A stretch of DNA of 64,000 bases from Porifericola rhodea (GCF_030506305.1 NZ_CP119421.1:4604501-4668500); one strand, 5' to 3'. Positions 26,961 to 35,103 are shown, counted from the stretch's first letter. The notes: generated by a model from the letters alone, not told the origin. Numbers and translations: made by a program.

Positions 26961-27116
26961 TTATGAGGAGGCTTTCTCAGTTTTATCCTGCTCTACAGAA
27001 ACCTGCTGAGTTTTTTGAATCTTTTTGTCTGGGTTTACAGAATAAGTAGGGCAAATATTAGTATAGCAGCTACTCATTAATATTCCGGCAAATAAGGCAA
27101 TCGCTAATTTCTTCAT
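26961..27116 (-). CDS. Small CPTYS-type lipoprotein
   Basis: A 51-residue ORF found by reading the minus strand. It begins MKKLAIALFAGILMSSC, a complete lipoprotein signal with cysteine 17. The mature peptide is only about 35 residues, containing NICPTYSVNPDKK and a polar Q/K/E tail. I recall similar tiny lipoproteins with a C-P-T-Y motif as frequent in Bacteroidota, with unknown function. The ATG is at 27116 and the TAA at 26961. It faces the kinase terminator and diverges from the ATPase-TolC operon. Confidence 0.75.
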   Translation of the reverse strand: MKKLAIALFAGILMSSCYTNICPTYSVNPDKKIQKTQQVSVEQDKTEKASS

Positions 27117-27343
27117 TGTTTTGCTATTTGTTTTACCTCAAAGTAATAGTGATTATAAAAAAAATACAATCCCATTCCATTAAGCATATTACAATGTAAG
27201 AAAGCTACAGTTCAGGAATAATTATATTTAATCTATCTATTTACTACAATTAAAGCTATTAGTAAATGAAATATACAATCAACACTCTAAATCAATCTAA
27301 AGAGAATAGCAACTGTATTTTAATTGTTGATTTAACATTTTGA

Positions 27344-27380
27344 TGTACGCATTCGTACACTAGCTTTTCAAAAACGGACG
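27344..27380. promoter_or_regulatory. Tandem 16-bp activator sites (pair A)
   Basis: The first site, TGTACG-CATT-CGTACA (27344-27359), has perfect 6-bp arms and is the best palindrome of the set. The second, TTTTCA-AAAA-CGGACG (27365-27380), is weaker but keeps the invariant C5, G12, A14 and C15. Starts are 21 bp apart. Confidence 0.62.
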
Positions 27381-27431
27381 CTTTAAAATTTAAAAAGCTT
27401 ATTTATAAGGCTAATAATTAAGATTTTCTGC

Positions 27432-27447
27432 TGGCATACTTATTGGC
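27432..27447 (+). promoter_or_regulatory. Sigma-54-like promoter element for ATPase-TolC operon
   Basis: Reads TGGCAT-ACTTA-TTGGC. The -24 half is strong; the -12 half is TTGG rather than TTGC. It lies 51 bp from the nearer 16-bp site and 35 bp before the ATG. Confidence 0.58.
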
Positions 27448-27482
27448 AAACTCTATTACAATCCTTAAAACCTTACTTACTC

Positions 27483-28175
27483 ATGCTAAAATTGATAGAT
27501 GTAGACAAATACATACAGTCACGCTTTAAGAAAACTTTTATTCTCAAAGGCATTGATCTGGAAGTAAAACAAGGTGAGTTTCTGACGATCATGGGACCTA
27601 GTGGGGCGGGCAAATCCACCCTACTTAATGTAATTGGTTTGTTAGATCCCCCATCTGCCGGAGAGTATTACCTGCTAGACCAGCCTGTACATAAATTAAA
27701 AGAGAAAAGAAGAAGCGAGCTCCAGAAGCATACAATCGGCTATGTCTTTCAGGCCTATCATCTGATTGATGAACTTACCGTTTTTGAAAATATAGAAACT
27801 CCCCTCCTGTACCAAAATATGAAAGGTAAAGAGCGTAAGGCAAGAGTGGCAGAGCTTTTAGACAGGTTTCAAATGGTTGCAAAAAAAGATCTGTTTCCTG
27901 AACAGCTTTCAGGAGGACAGCAGCAATTAGTAGGTGTAGCCAGAGCTATAGCGGGTAAACCTAAGCTATTACTAGCCGATGAGCCAACCGGCAACCTACA
28001 CTCCGAACAGGGTAAAGAGGTAATGGAGCTTTTTAAGCAACTTAACAAAGAGGGCATGACCATCATACAGGTGACACATTCTGAAGAGAACGCCCGCTTT
28101 AGCGACCGCATTATTCAGATCGTTGATGGAGCTTTACAAAGCGATGAAATTATACAAAAAGAACAAGAAGCCTGA
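27483..28175 (+). CDS. LolD/MacB-type ABC ATPase with altered signature and D-loop
   Basis: A 230-residue ATPase partner of FtsX-type permeases. Walker A is GPSGAGKST (38-46), the Q-loop region is YVFQAYHLIDELTVFENIE, Walker B is LLLADEP and the H-loop is VTHS (H199). Two positions depart from the norm. The signature continues LSGGQQQLVGVARA, with L149 where R is usual, and the D-loop reads GNLHS, with H173 in place of the conserved Asp. The other ATPase in this region keeps both. It is the first gene after regulator signal A and is followed by a TolC-like gene 1 bp after its stop codon. Confidence 0.92.
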   Translation: MLKLIDVDKYIQSRFKKTFILKGIDLEVKQGEFLTIMGPSGAGKSTLLNVIGLLDPPSAGEYYLLDQPVHKLKEKRRSELQKHTIGYVFQAYHLIDELTVFENIETPLLYQNMKGKERKARVAELLDRFQMVAKKDLFPEQLSGGQQQLVGVARAIAGKPKLLLADEPTGNLHSEQGKEVMELFKQLNKEGMTIIQVTHSEENARFSDRIIQIVDGALQSDEIIQKEQEA

Positions 28176-28176
28176 T

Positions 28177-29520
28177 ATGCATAAGTTTATAAATTTTGCT
28201 GCTTTAAGCATTACTTTGCTGTTATCCATCACTCCTCTCATAGCGCAAGTCCAAGATTCTACCCTAACCTACGACGAGGCCGTAAGTATAGCTCTCAGAG
28301 AAAATATTCAGATTAGGCAGCAGGAAAATATTTTAGAAACTGCGCGTGCCGAAAGAGCACAGGCTTATGCTAACATGGCTCCAAGCCTAAACTTCGGTGC
28401 TACCGGCCAGCGGATTTACGGACGACAGTTTGATAATACAACCGGTAGGTTTACTGAGCAGAAAGTAGATAGACTGTATGGGGGCTTAAGTGCAGAGCTT
28501 ACTTTGTTCAATGGGTTTGCGATAGTAAATACCATTAAACAAAGACAGAAAGCTGCCGAAGCTCAGTTTTACCAAATCAACCAATCTAAGCAGGATGTCA
28601 TCTTTAGTGTTTCTCAGCAGTACCTTCAGGTGTTACTTAACCAGGAGCTACTTAGAATAGCAAAATCTAATCTAAAACAGCAAAACGAACTTGCTGCAAG
28701 CATCAAAATTTTTGTAGAAACTGGTACTCGTAATATAGCAGATCAATACAACCAGGAATCGGAAGCTCGTAAAGCAGCCTTATCTGTAGTAGAAATGGAA
28801 AACCAGCTCACCGTAAGTAAAGTGCAGCTCATTCGTACGCTACAAATAGACCCTTTTGAAAACTGGATTTTTACTGAACCCGATTTTAATGAAGAAATTG
28901 TACTGGAAGAACGCTCTTCTATGGAAGACATGTACAATACCGCCATTGCCAATCGTTACGACCTCAAACAACAGACAAATAATATAGATGCCAGTAAATA
29001 TGCGCTAAGAGCTACAAAGAGCCTCTACTACCCCAACCTCTCGCTAGGCTACGATTTGTACTCTCAGTACTCTAATCTGGATGAAGAAAATAATCTGGAA
29101 AAGCAGCTTTTTGATATTAATAACTCTCAGGTGATATCGTTAAGGTTGAATGTACCAATTTTTAACAACTTAAGTACCAGAACCAGAATCCAGAGAAGTA
29201 AACAGGAGCTAAATAATGCGATGCTTGATCTTGAAGATTTAGAGCGCAACATTTTTGAGCAGTTGCAGACAGCAATAGCTGACTACAATACAGCACAGGA
29301 AAGAATTGTTGCTGCTGAGGCTCAGGTAAAAGCAGCTGAGAAAGCGCTGGAAGCTGAAAAAGAAAGATTCAGGCTAGGTGTTGGCAATATTCTGGATTTA
29401 AACAGAGTCAATGCTGCTTATGTTGAAGCGTTATCTACGCAGGCCCAGGCAAATTATCAGCTAATCTTTCAAAAAACAGCTTTAGATTATTATCAGGGTA
29501 CACTGGACAATTCGTTATAG
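28177..29520 (+). CDS. TolC-family outer-membrane efflux channel
   Basis: A 447-residue outer-membrane factor. The signal peptide is MHKFINFAALSITLLLSITP, then LIAQ. Two long helical repeats follow with OEP-family signatures: LTYDEAVSIALRENIQIRQQ near the N terminus, LFNGFAIVNTIKQRQKA, and the mirrored half with LRLNVPIFNNLSTRTRIQ and AEKERFRLGVGNILDLNRV. I chose the ATG at 28177 because it gives a clean signal peptide and directly follows the ATPase stop. The longer upstream start would overlap the ATPase. It would form the exit duct for the adaptor and permeases of this region. Confidence 0.94.
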   Translation: MHKFINFAALSITLLLSITPLIAQVQDSTLTYDEAVSIALRENIQIRQQENILETARAERAQAYANMAPSLNFGATGQRIYGRQFDNTTGRFTEQKVDRLYGGLSAELTLFNGFAIVNTIKQRQKAAEAQFYQINQSKQDVIFSVSQQYLQVLLNQELLRIAKSNLKQQNELAASIKIFVETGTRNIADQYNQESEARKAALSVVEMENQLTVSKVQLIRTLQIDPFENWIFTEPDFNEEIVLEERSSMEDMYNTAIANRYDLKQQTNNIDASKYALRATKSLYYPNLSLGYDLYSQYSNLDEENNLEKQLFDINNSQVISLRLNVPIFNNLSTRTRIQRSKQELNNAMLDLEDLERNIFEQLQTAIADYNTAQERIVAAEAQVKAAEKALEAEKERFRLGVGNILDLNRVNAAYVEALSTQAQANYQLIFQKTALDYYQGTLDNSL

Positions 29521-29542
29521 GCTTACTACAAACTAAGCCCAC

Positions 29543-29582
29543 GAAAGGAGTCACGTTACAGTATTAAAGAGTGACTTCTTTC
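29543..29582. terminator. Hairpin between convergent genes
   Basis: Arms GAAAGGAGTCAC and GTGACTTCTTTC pair with one mismatch around a 16-nt loop. It lies between the TolC gene end and the isochorismate synthase gene end. Confidence 0.6.
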
Positions 29583-29610
29583 TACTGATGTTTTGCCTAG
29601 TTTGTAGCCT

Positions 29611-30867
29611 CTAATAGAGTATTTTCTGTAAAGTTTGCATTTTCAAGGATGTCTCCAGCCATTCTTTCTCTGCATCAGAATCGGCAGTAACACCTGCCCC
29701 GGCATATACCAAAGCTTCTTTTTCCAACAGCTGCATACACCTTAGGTTGACAAATACCTGTATCTGATCTTCTATATTTACAGGTCCGAGAAAACCCGCA
29801 AATAATCCTCTATCATATTTTTCATGAGCTTTTAAAAAATCCAGGGCAGGCTCTTTAGGCAATCCACAAACTGCGGATGTAGGATGTAGTAACTTTAACA
29901 TTACAGAACCCAGCTCAGGAAAATTAACCTGCTCCATATCTACGCTAAAATCTGTGCGCAGATGAAGTAAATTGCCAGCAGCTACAGTATGAGGCCCATC
30001 TTCATCAAATTCTCTGAGGCGGATCTTCTTAAAACTATTAATAATATAGCGACTCACCATAGCCTGTTCTTCTATTTCTTTACTTCTCCAGGCAGCATTT
30101 TTAACCGCCTCTTTGGTGTCGTCACCATCTAATTTTTGGGTACCCGCCAGGGCCATAGTTTTAAATATGTTTTTCCCATCTTCTACAAAAGTACTGACAA
30201 GTATTTCAGGCGAAGCTCCTATCCAGGTACCTAATCCGGGCATTGCAATAGCTGAAACAAAAGCGTGCGGATACTGTATGCACATTTTCATGAAAGTAGT
30301 AGCAATATTAAAGTTATCAGGTAACTGAATATATTGGCAGCGCGATGGCACTACTTTCTTAAATTTATGTGCTGCAATTTGTTGCTTAGCCAACTCTACC
30401 AGTTCTACAAAGTCCTGATGTTTCATTTCCGGGTAGTGGTCCAGTACCTGCACGTTTACATGGTAATCAGTGGTAGCAGGCAGATCGTTTTTAGCCAATA
30501 GCTCTAAAACTTCTTCTTTAACATTCAGGCAATTGCTGGCTTCTGCCCTGGGTGTAGTGGGTGCATGCAATTCACGGGAAACACTGTCAAAGTGTAAATC
30601 TGCATGTATGTAATTAGCTCGTTGTTCAGGCTGCGTATAATCTTTTGCAAACGGGCTGACAACAAAGCCAGGAAACATATTTTCCAGTTCAAGACTTACT
30701 TCTTTCACCTCCCCGGAGGTATCCATAATAATATGCTGTTTATCTTCTTCGGGTAGTTTCCATGCGGCAATAGGATAATGCCTCTGCTTGCTAATATCTA
30801 GAAAAAGAGAAAATATTTGTTGGGTATCTATGCTGTTTAATGCTTCTGTCTTGGTGGCGTTCTCCAT
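29611..30867 (-). CDS. menF: Isochorismate synthase (chorismate-binding enzyme)
   Basis: A 418-residue enzyme that converts chorismate to isochorismate, the first step toward menaquinone (or a catecholate siderophore). Family motifs are GLGTWIGASPEILVS, KTMALAGTQKLDGD, the HPTSAVCGLPKEPALDFLKA active-site region, and the C-terminal GLFAGFLGPVNIEDQIQVFV with YAGAGVTADSDAEKEWLET. The last two segments carry the conserved magnesium-binding glutamates. A thioesterase gene of the MenI/hotdog type lies 5 bp upstream, so menaquinone synthesis is the likelier context. No menD is visible here. Confidence 0.93.
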   Translation of the reverse strand: MENATKTEALNSIDTQQIFSLFLDISKQRHYPIAAWKLPEEDKQHIIMDTSGEVKEVSLELENMFPGFVVSPFAKDYTQPEQRANYIHADLHFDSVSRELHAPTTPRAEASNCLNVKEEVLELLAKNDLPATTDYHVNVQVLDHYPEMKHQDFVELVELAKQQIAAHKFKKVVPSRCQYIQLPDNFNIATTFMKMCIQYPHAFVSAIAMPGLGTWIGASPEILVSTFVEDGKNIFKTMALAGTQKLDGDDTKEAVKNAAWRSKEIEEQAMVSRYIINSFKKIRLREFDEDGPHTVAAGNLLHLRTDFSVDMEQVNFPELGSVMLKLLHPTSAVCGLPKEPALDFLKAHEKYDRGLFAGFLGPVNIEDQIQVFVNLRCMQLLEKEALVYAGAGVTADSDAEKEWLETSLKMQTLQKILY

Positions 30868-30872
30868 AAATC

Positions 30873-31298
30873 CTAGTCTACTTTCTTATCAATTACGGCT
30901 ACGGTAAGTCGGCTAATGCATACCAGTTGCTCATCCTCATTGGATATACGAATCTGCCAGACCTGTGTTTTTTTCCCTAGATGCACTGCTTCCGCTATTC
31001 CGTAAACATACCCTTCTTTAACTGATTTTAGGTGGTTGGCGTTCACCTCAAGCCCCACACAATATTGCTTAGCACTATCCACACAAAGATTTGCAGCAAT
31101 ACTACCCAGAGTTTCTGCCAGCACTACAGATGCACCACCATGTAGTAGCCCCATTGGTTGGCGCGTACGATTATCTACCGGCATCTTACCCGCTAAACTC
31201 TTAGCACCCACCGCGGTTAATTCTATACCCAGATGCTCACACATATTGCCTTTACATAGCTTGTTGGCTGTTTCAAGGCTCAAATTAGTATCTATCAT
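30873..31298 (-). CDS. Hotdog-fold thioesterase, probably DHNA-CoA thioesterase
   Basis: A 141-residue PaaI/MenI-type thioesterase. The catalytic region reads RQPMGLLHGGASVVLAETLG, with the HGG motif and the following acidic residue typical of the family. The second half contains GLEVNANHLKSVKEGYVYG. The start is taken at the ATG 31298; an upstream alternative would add an unlikely N terminus. It is 5 bp upstream of isochorismate synthase on the same strand, which supports release of 1,4-dihydroxy-2-naphthoate from its CoA ester in menaquinone synthesis. The specific substrate remains an inference. Confidence 0.85.
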   Translation of the reverse strand: MIDTNLSLETANKLCKGNMCEHLGIELTAVGAKSLAGKMPVDNRTRQPMGLLHGGASVVLAETLGSIAANLCVDSAKQYCVGLEVNANHLKSVKEGYVYGIAEAVHLGKKTQVWQIRISNEDEQLVCISRLTVAVIDKKVD

Positions 31299-31338
31299 AA
31301 AATGACTATCTTCGTGATTTTTAAAACACACAAAAGTG

Positions 31339-31995
31339 ATGCAAAAAAAGACAATTTATTTAATAAGACACGGACAAACTGAATATAACAGAAAAGGCGT
31401 AGTACAGGGTAGCGGAATAGATGCCCCACTTAATGATTTTGGACGAACTCAGGCCCAGGCCTTTTATGCAGCATATAAAGATGTTCCCTTTCAGCATGTG
31501 TATACCTCAGTATTGCAAAGAAGCATACAGTCTGTAGATGCCTTTCTGAAAATGGATCTTCCACACACCAAGCTTTCTGGACTAAACGAAATTAACTGGG
31601 GGGTAAAAGAAGGCAAAGTAGCTAATGCAGAAGATAGTGAATACTATGCTTCGGTTATCAGATCATGGAAGTCCGGCGAGTTGGATAAAGCTATTGAAGG
31701 TGGCGAAAGCCCCAATATGGTAATGGAGAGACAAAAACCTGCCCTGGATGCTATACTATCCCAGCCTGAGCAGGAGACGGTGCTGGTGTGTATGCATGGC
31801 AGAGCTATGCGCATATTTTTATGCCTTATGCTAGGCCTGGATCTCAGAAGAATGGATGAGTTTGAGCATGCCAATCTATGCCTCTACCTTCTGGAATATG
31901 ATTATGAGCAGCAGAAGTTTGAAGTATTGCGTGCCAATGATCAATCTCATTTACCGGAGCTACCCAAATTTGCTGAAGAAGATAAAAAACCTTAA
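31339..31995 (+). CDS. Histidine phosphatase family protein
   Basis: A 218-residue phosphoglycerate-mutase-like phosphatase. The catalytic motif LIRHGQTEYNRKG is near the N terminus, the central SVLQRSIQSVDAF is the usual R-containing segment, and VLVCMHGRAMRIFLC supplies the second histidine. The first ATG is at 31339; a GTG just before it is less likely. It is divergent from the thioesterase gene with a 40-bp gap. The substrate is not evident; members of this family act on sugar phosphates, cobalamin precursors or other phosphoesters. Confidence 0.92.
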   Translation: MQKKTIYLIRHGQTEYNRKGVVQGSGIDAPLNDFGRTQAQAFYAAYKDVPFQHVYTSVLQRSIQSVDAFLKMDLPHTKLSGLNEINWGVKEGKVANAEDSEYYASVIRSWKSGELDKAIEGGESPNMVMERQKPALDAILSQPEQETVLVCMHGRAMRIFLCLMLGLDLRRMDEFEHANLCLYLLEYDYEQQKFEVLRANDQSHLPELPKFAEEDKKP

Positions 31996-32059
31996 TTGAT
32001 TTGGATAGTTATATAGGTGTACTTGTTAAATCAATTTTTTACAGCAAGCTTATTTTTTT

Positions 32060-32452
32060 ATGGAATTTAATCCCAAAGAGATCACACTTATTTACAATTT
32101 TAACAAGCAGGGTGACCGCGAGGCCCTTGCTTATGCCAAACAGATGGCTGTAAATGTAAATGAGGTGGATATATCCAAGACACCACCTACCGAAAGGCAA
32201 ATCGCACAACTTTTGGATAAACTAGGTGTGAGTGTAGAAGAATTAATAGACGTAAAATCAGACGTCTATAAAGAACAATACAAGGATAAAAGTATGGATG
32301 AGGCTGATTGGCTGGGTGTGCTTAAGCACAATCCAAATTTGATGAAGACTCCTATCGGAATACTGGGCGACAGATCAATTGTATGCGATCTTCCCAGTCA
32401 TATTTTATCATTAGACAAAGGACAAGGTTTTGATCAGAATATGAAAACCTGA
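32060..32452 (+). CDS. ArsC/Spx-fold protein lacking the catalytic cysteine
   Basis: A 130-residue thioredoxin-like protein with the ArsC-family layout: an N-terminal strand and turn (TLIYNFNKQGDREALAYAKQ), TERQIAQLLDKLGVSVEELI, and the cis-proline segment LMKTPIGILGDRSIV. In arsenate reductases the first loop holds a nucleophilic cysteine; here the equivalent YNFNKQGDR has none. The only cysteine is near the end (IVCDLPSHIL). It is therefore probably not an arsenate reductase and may be an Spx-like binding protein, but that is a guess. A terminator follows. Confidence 0.75.
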   Translation: MEFNPKEITLIYNFNKQGDREALAYAKQMAVNVNEVDISKTPPTERQIAQLLDKLGVSVEELIDVKSDVYKEQYKDKSMDEADWLGVLKHNPNLMKTPIGILGDRSIVCDLPSHILSLDKGQGFDQNMKT

Positions 32453-32478
32453 TGCATATATATAAAAGCACAAATATG

Positions 32479-32503
32479 AGGGGGTACAAACGTCCCCCTT
32501 TTT
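32479..32503 (+). terminator. Rho-independent terminator
   Basis: Stem AGGGGG / CCCCCT with a 9-nt loop and a run of T. It closes the ArsC-like gene, upstream of the next regulator signal. Confidence 0.85.
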
Positions 32504-32538
32504 TTATGGGCAAAGGTTAATTTAATAGTATAACATTT

Positions 32539-32574
32539 TGTTCAAAATTGGACATTGTCGTTCGTTAATGAACA
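32539..32574. promoter_or_regulatory. Tandem 16-bp activator sites (pair D)
   Basis: The sites are TGTTCA-AAAT-TGGACA (32539-32554) and CGTTCG-TTAA-TGAACA (32559-32574), with starts 20 bp apart. The first fits TGTNCR-N4-YGNACA fully; the second has one change at position 1. Confidence 0.65.
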
Positions 32575-32626
32575 TTAGAAAAACGTGACAGGCCGTAAAA
32601 TAACGTCTAGCGTGTATTCGGTGGAG

Positions 32627-32642
32627 TGGCATCAAACTTGAA
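32627..32642 (+). promoter_or_regulatory. Sigma-54-like promoter element for third permease
   Basis: Reads TGGCAT-CAAAC-TTGAA. The -24 half is strong; the -12 half is TTGA. It lies 52 bp after the nearer 16-bp site and 44 bp before the chosen start codon. Confidence 0.52.
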
Positions 32643-32686
32643 AAGTCTAAATCAAGCTATTGCTACATACTCAACTATACACTCCT

Positions 32687-35098
32687 ATGTGGAAGAACTA
32701 CTTTAAAATTGCCCTTCGTAATCTCCTCAAACACAGACGAATTACCATCATCAATTTACTGGGTCTCAGTATTGGAATTGCTGCATTTTTATTGATCTTC
32801 CTGTTCGTACAATATGAGCTAAGCTATGATCAGTACCACACCAAGCGTGATCGTATTTATCGTGTTTCGCGAGAGTGGTTAAATGATAATAAAGAGAGTA
32901 ATCTACACCTGGGCCATCTCGCTCCGCCATTTGGTCCATACTTAAAGGCTGACTTTCCTGGAATTATTGAAGAGTCTGTTCGTTTAACATCTTTTAATGC
33001 GCTGGTAAGCAATGAAGAAAAAGATTTGCATATAGTTGAAGAACATTTCTTCTTCGCTGAGGAAGGGCTATTCAATATATTCTCCTGGAACCTGATAGAA
33101 GGAAATGCAGAAATTCTATCTGACCCAAAAGCAGTAATTCTGACAGAAACTGCCGCCAAGCGATATTTTGGAGATGAAAAAGCAATGGGTAAAACCTTAA
33201 TTTTTGAGGGTGATGTAGAGCTTCAGGTAAGTGGAATTATGGAAGATGTACCGCAGAACACACACTTTCATCCACAGATAATTGCTTCTTTTAAGATGGT
33301 AGAAGCCTACTTTGGCCGTGAGCAGATGATGCAGAACTGGGGTAGCAATAATTTTTCCACCTTTTTACTACTGGAAGAAGGCCAAACTGCTGAAAACCTG
33401 GAGGCTAAAATTCCTGGCTTTATTGACAGTCACCTGGGAGAGTACAATGGTATACCTGCCAGTGAGACTAATCTGCTTCACCTCTGGCCAATTACTGATG
33501 TACACCTTTACTCACAGCTAGATAGTGAAATTGAGCCTAATGGTGATATTAAATATGTATACATTTACAGTGTTATCGCCTTATTCATTCTCATTATTGC
33601 CTGTATCAATTTTATCAATCTGGCTACAGCACGTTCTATGCGCCGGGCTCGTGAAGTAGGTGTACGCAAAGTTATGGGTGCTTTTCGTACTCATCTGATC
33701 AGGCAGTTTTTAACAGAATCTATTTTACTTACGCTACTTTCACTGGCAATAGCCATTGTACTTCTGAGCCTGATTTTGCCGGAGTTCAACAATTTTGTGC
33801 AAAGAGAGATACAATTTGCACTAAATAGTAATCTGGCGCTGATGGCTTTGCTAATTATCCTTCTGGTAGGGGTAGTGGCTGGTAGTTACCCTGCCTTTAT
33901 ACTCTCTTCATTTCAACCCTGTACTATTTTACAGGCAAACCAACAACCTAAAGGCAAGCATCCATATTTGAGGTCTGCCCTTGTTATCTTGCAGTTTACC
34001 ATATCTACAGCTCTGTTTATTGGTGTAATTACTGTAGAAAAGCAGTTAGCTTTTATGCAAAACAAATCTCTTAATTTTAACGAAAAGCAATTAGCTGTAC
34101 TACCTATCAATGAGACTATTGCTGCGCAGTATGATAATATTAAAGACAGACTACTACAGCAGGAAGGAGTAAGCGCTGTTAGTAAAAGTAGCCGTGTTCC
34201 ATCTGGCAGACTGTTAGACTCTCAGGGTATTCGGGCAGAAGTTGGTAATGAAATGCAGGATGTTAAGTTTAGAGTAGCCGACATAGAAGTAGACCATGAC
34301 TTCTTTAATGCCTTTGAAATTAGCTTTCTGACAGGCAGAAATTTTGATCTTCAGAGGGCTAGTGACTCTACAGAAGCATTTATTATCAATGCCTCAGCAG
34401 TTACCGCTATGGGCTGGACTTCAGCAGAAGAAGCGCTGGGTAAAAAAGTAAATTATGGAGGCGGTAGCAGAATTGGTAGCATTATCGGAGTGGTAGATGA
34501 CTTTCATTTTGAGTCTTTGCACCAGCCTATTGCTCCAATTATCTTTCTAATCGCAGACCAAAGAAATAACAATCTGACCGTAAGAATTGACCAGCAGCAT
34601 TGGGATAAGACCATAGCCTATCTGAAAGAACAATGGTCTTACTTCATGCCGAATGTTCCGTTTGATTATTATAAAATAGAAGATCGTTTTCAGGAGCAAT
34701 ATGATGCAGAGGAGAGGTTAAGCAATGTCGTTACCTATTTCTCTGTCTTTGCTCTGATTATTGCTGCCCTGGGACTTATTGGTCTGGCTTCTTTTACGGC
34801 GGAGCAGCGTTTTAAAGAGATAGGCATTCGCAAAGTAATGGGAGCATCAGTATGGCAGATTTTACTACTCTTCTCCAAAAAGTTTACAGTGCTGGTACTA
34901 GTCGCGCTTGCCTGTGCTAGTTTCTTAGCTTACTACATCATGGACAAGTGGCTAGAAACTTTTCCTTACCATAGCGAAATTCCCTGGTGGAGTTTTGTAC
35001 TGGCAGGTACGGCATCACTGATAGTAGCATGGATTACTGTGGGTACCCAAACATTTAAGGCAGCCAACAGCAATCCGGTAAGAGTACTAAGAGACTAA
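32687..35098 (+). CDS. FtsX/MacB-type ABC transporter permease
   Basis: An 803-residue two-module FtsX permease closely resembling the pair at 15439-20198. It opens WKNYFKIALRNLLKHRRITI, then MacB-like periplasmic domain, core 1 (IACINFINLATARSMRRAR, EVGVRKVMGAFRTHLIRQFL), a second periplasmic domain, and core 2 (LGLIGLASFTAEQRFKEIGI, RKVMGASVWQ), ending NPVRVLRD. I chose the ATG at 32687, which gives the standard N terminus; an upstream ATG at 32660 would add nine residues. It lies about 12 kb from the other permeases but carries the same upstream regulator signal. No ATPase gene is adjacent. Confidence 0.93.
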   Translation: MWKNYFKIALRNLLKHRRITIINLLGLSIGIAAFLLIFLFVQYELSYDQYHTKRDRIYRVSREWLNDNKESNLHLGHLAPPFGPYLKADFPGIIEESVRLTSFNALVSNEEKDLHIVEEHFFFAEEGLFNIFSWNLIEGNAEILSDPKAVILTETAAKRYFGDEKAMGKTLIFEGDVELQVSGIMEDVPQNTHFHPQIIASFKMVEAYFGREQMMQNWGSNNFSTFLLLEEGQTAENLEAKIPGFIDSHLGEYNGIPASETNLLHLWPITDVHLYSQLDSEIEPNGDIKYVYIYSVIALFILIIACINFINLATARSMRRAREVGVRKVMGAFRTHLIRQFLTESILLTLLSLAIAIVLLSLILPEFNNFVQREIQFALNSNLALMALLIILLVGVVAGSYPAFILSSFQPCTILQANQQPKGKHPYLRSALVILQFTISTALFIGVITVEKQLAFMQNKSLNFNEKQLAVLPINETIAAQYDNIKDRLLQQEGVSAVSKSSRVPSGRLLDSQGIRAEVGNEMQDVKFRVADIEVDHDFFNAFEISFLTGRNFDLQRASDSTEAFIINASAVTAMGWTSAEEALGKKVNYGGGSRIGSIIGVVDDFHFESLHQPIAPIIFLIADQRNNNLTVRIDQQHWDKTIAYLKEQWSYFMPNVPFDYYKIEDRFQEQYDAEERLSNVVTYFSVFALIIAALGLIGLASFTAEQRFKEIGIRKVMGASVWQILLLFSKKFTVLVLVALACASFLAYYIMDKWLETFPYHSEIPWWSFVLAGTASLIVAWITVGTQTFKAANSNPVRVLRD

Positions 35099-35103
35099 TT
35101 AGG

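Larger units (their letters stand above)
27117..27482. other. Divergent regulatory region upstream of ATPase-TolC operon
   Basis: A 366-bp gap that holds tandem regulator sites 27344-27380 and a sigma-54-like element 27432-27447 facing the ATPase gene. The rest is AT-rich with no further feature seen. Confidence 0.6.
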
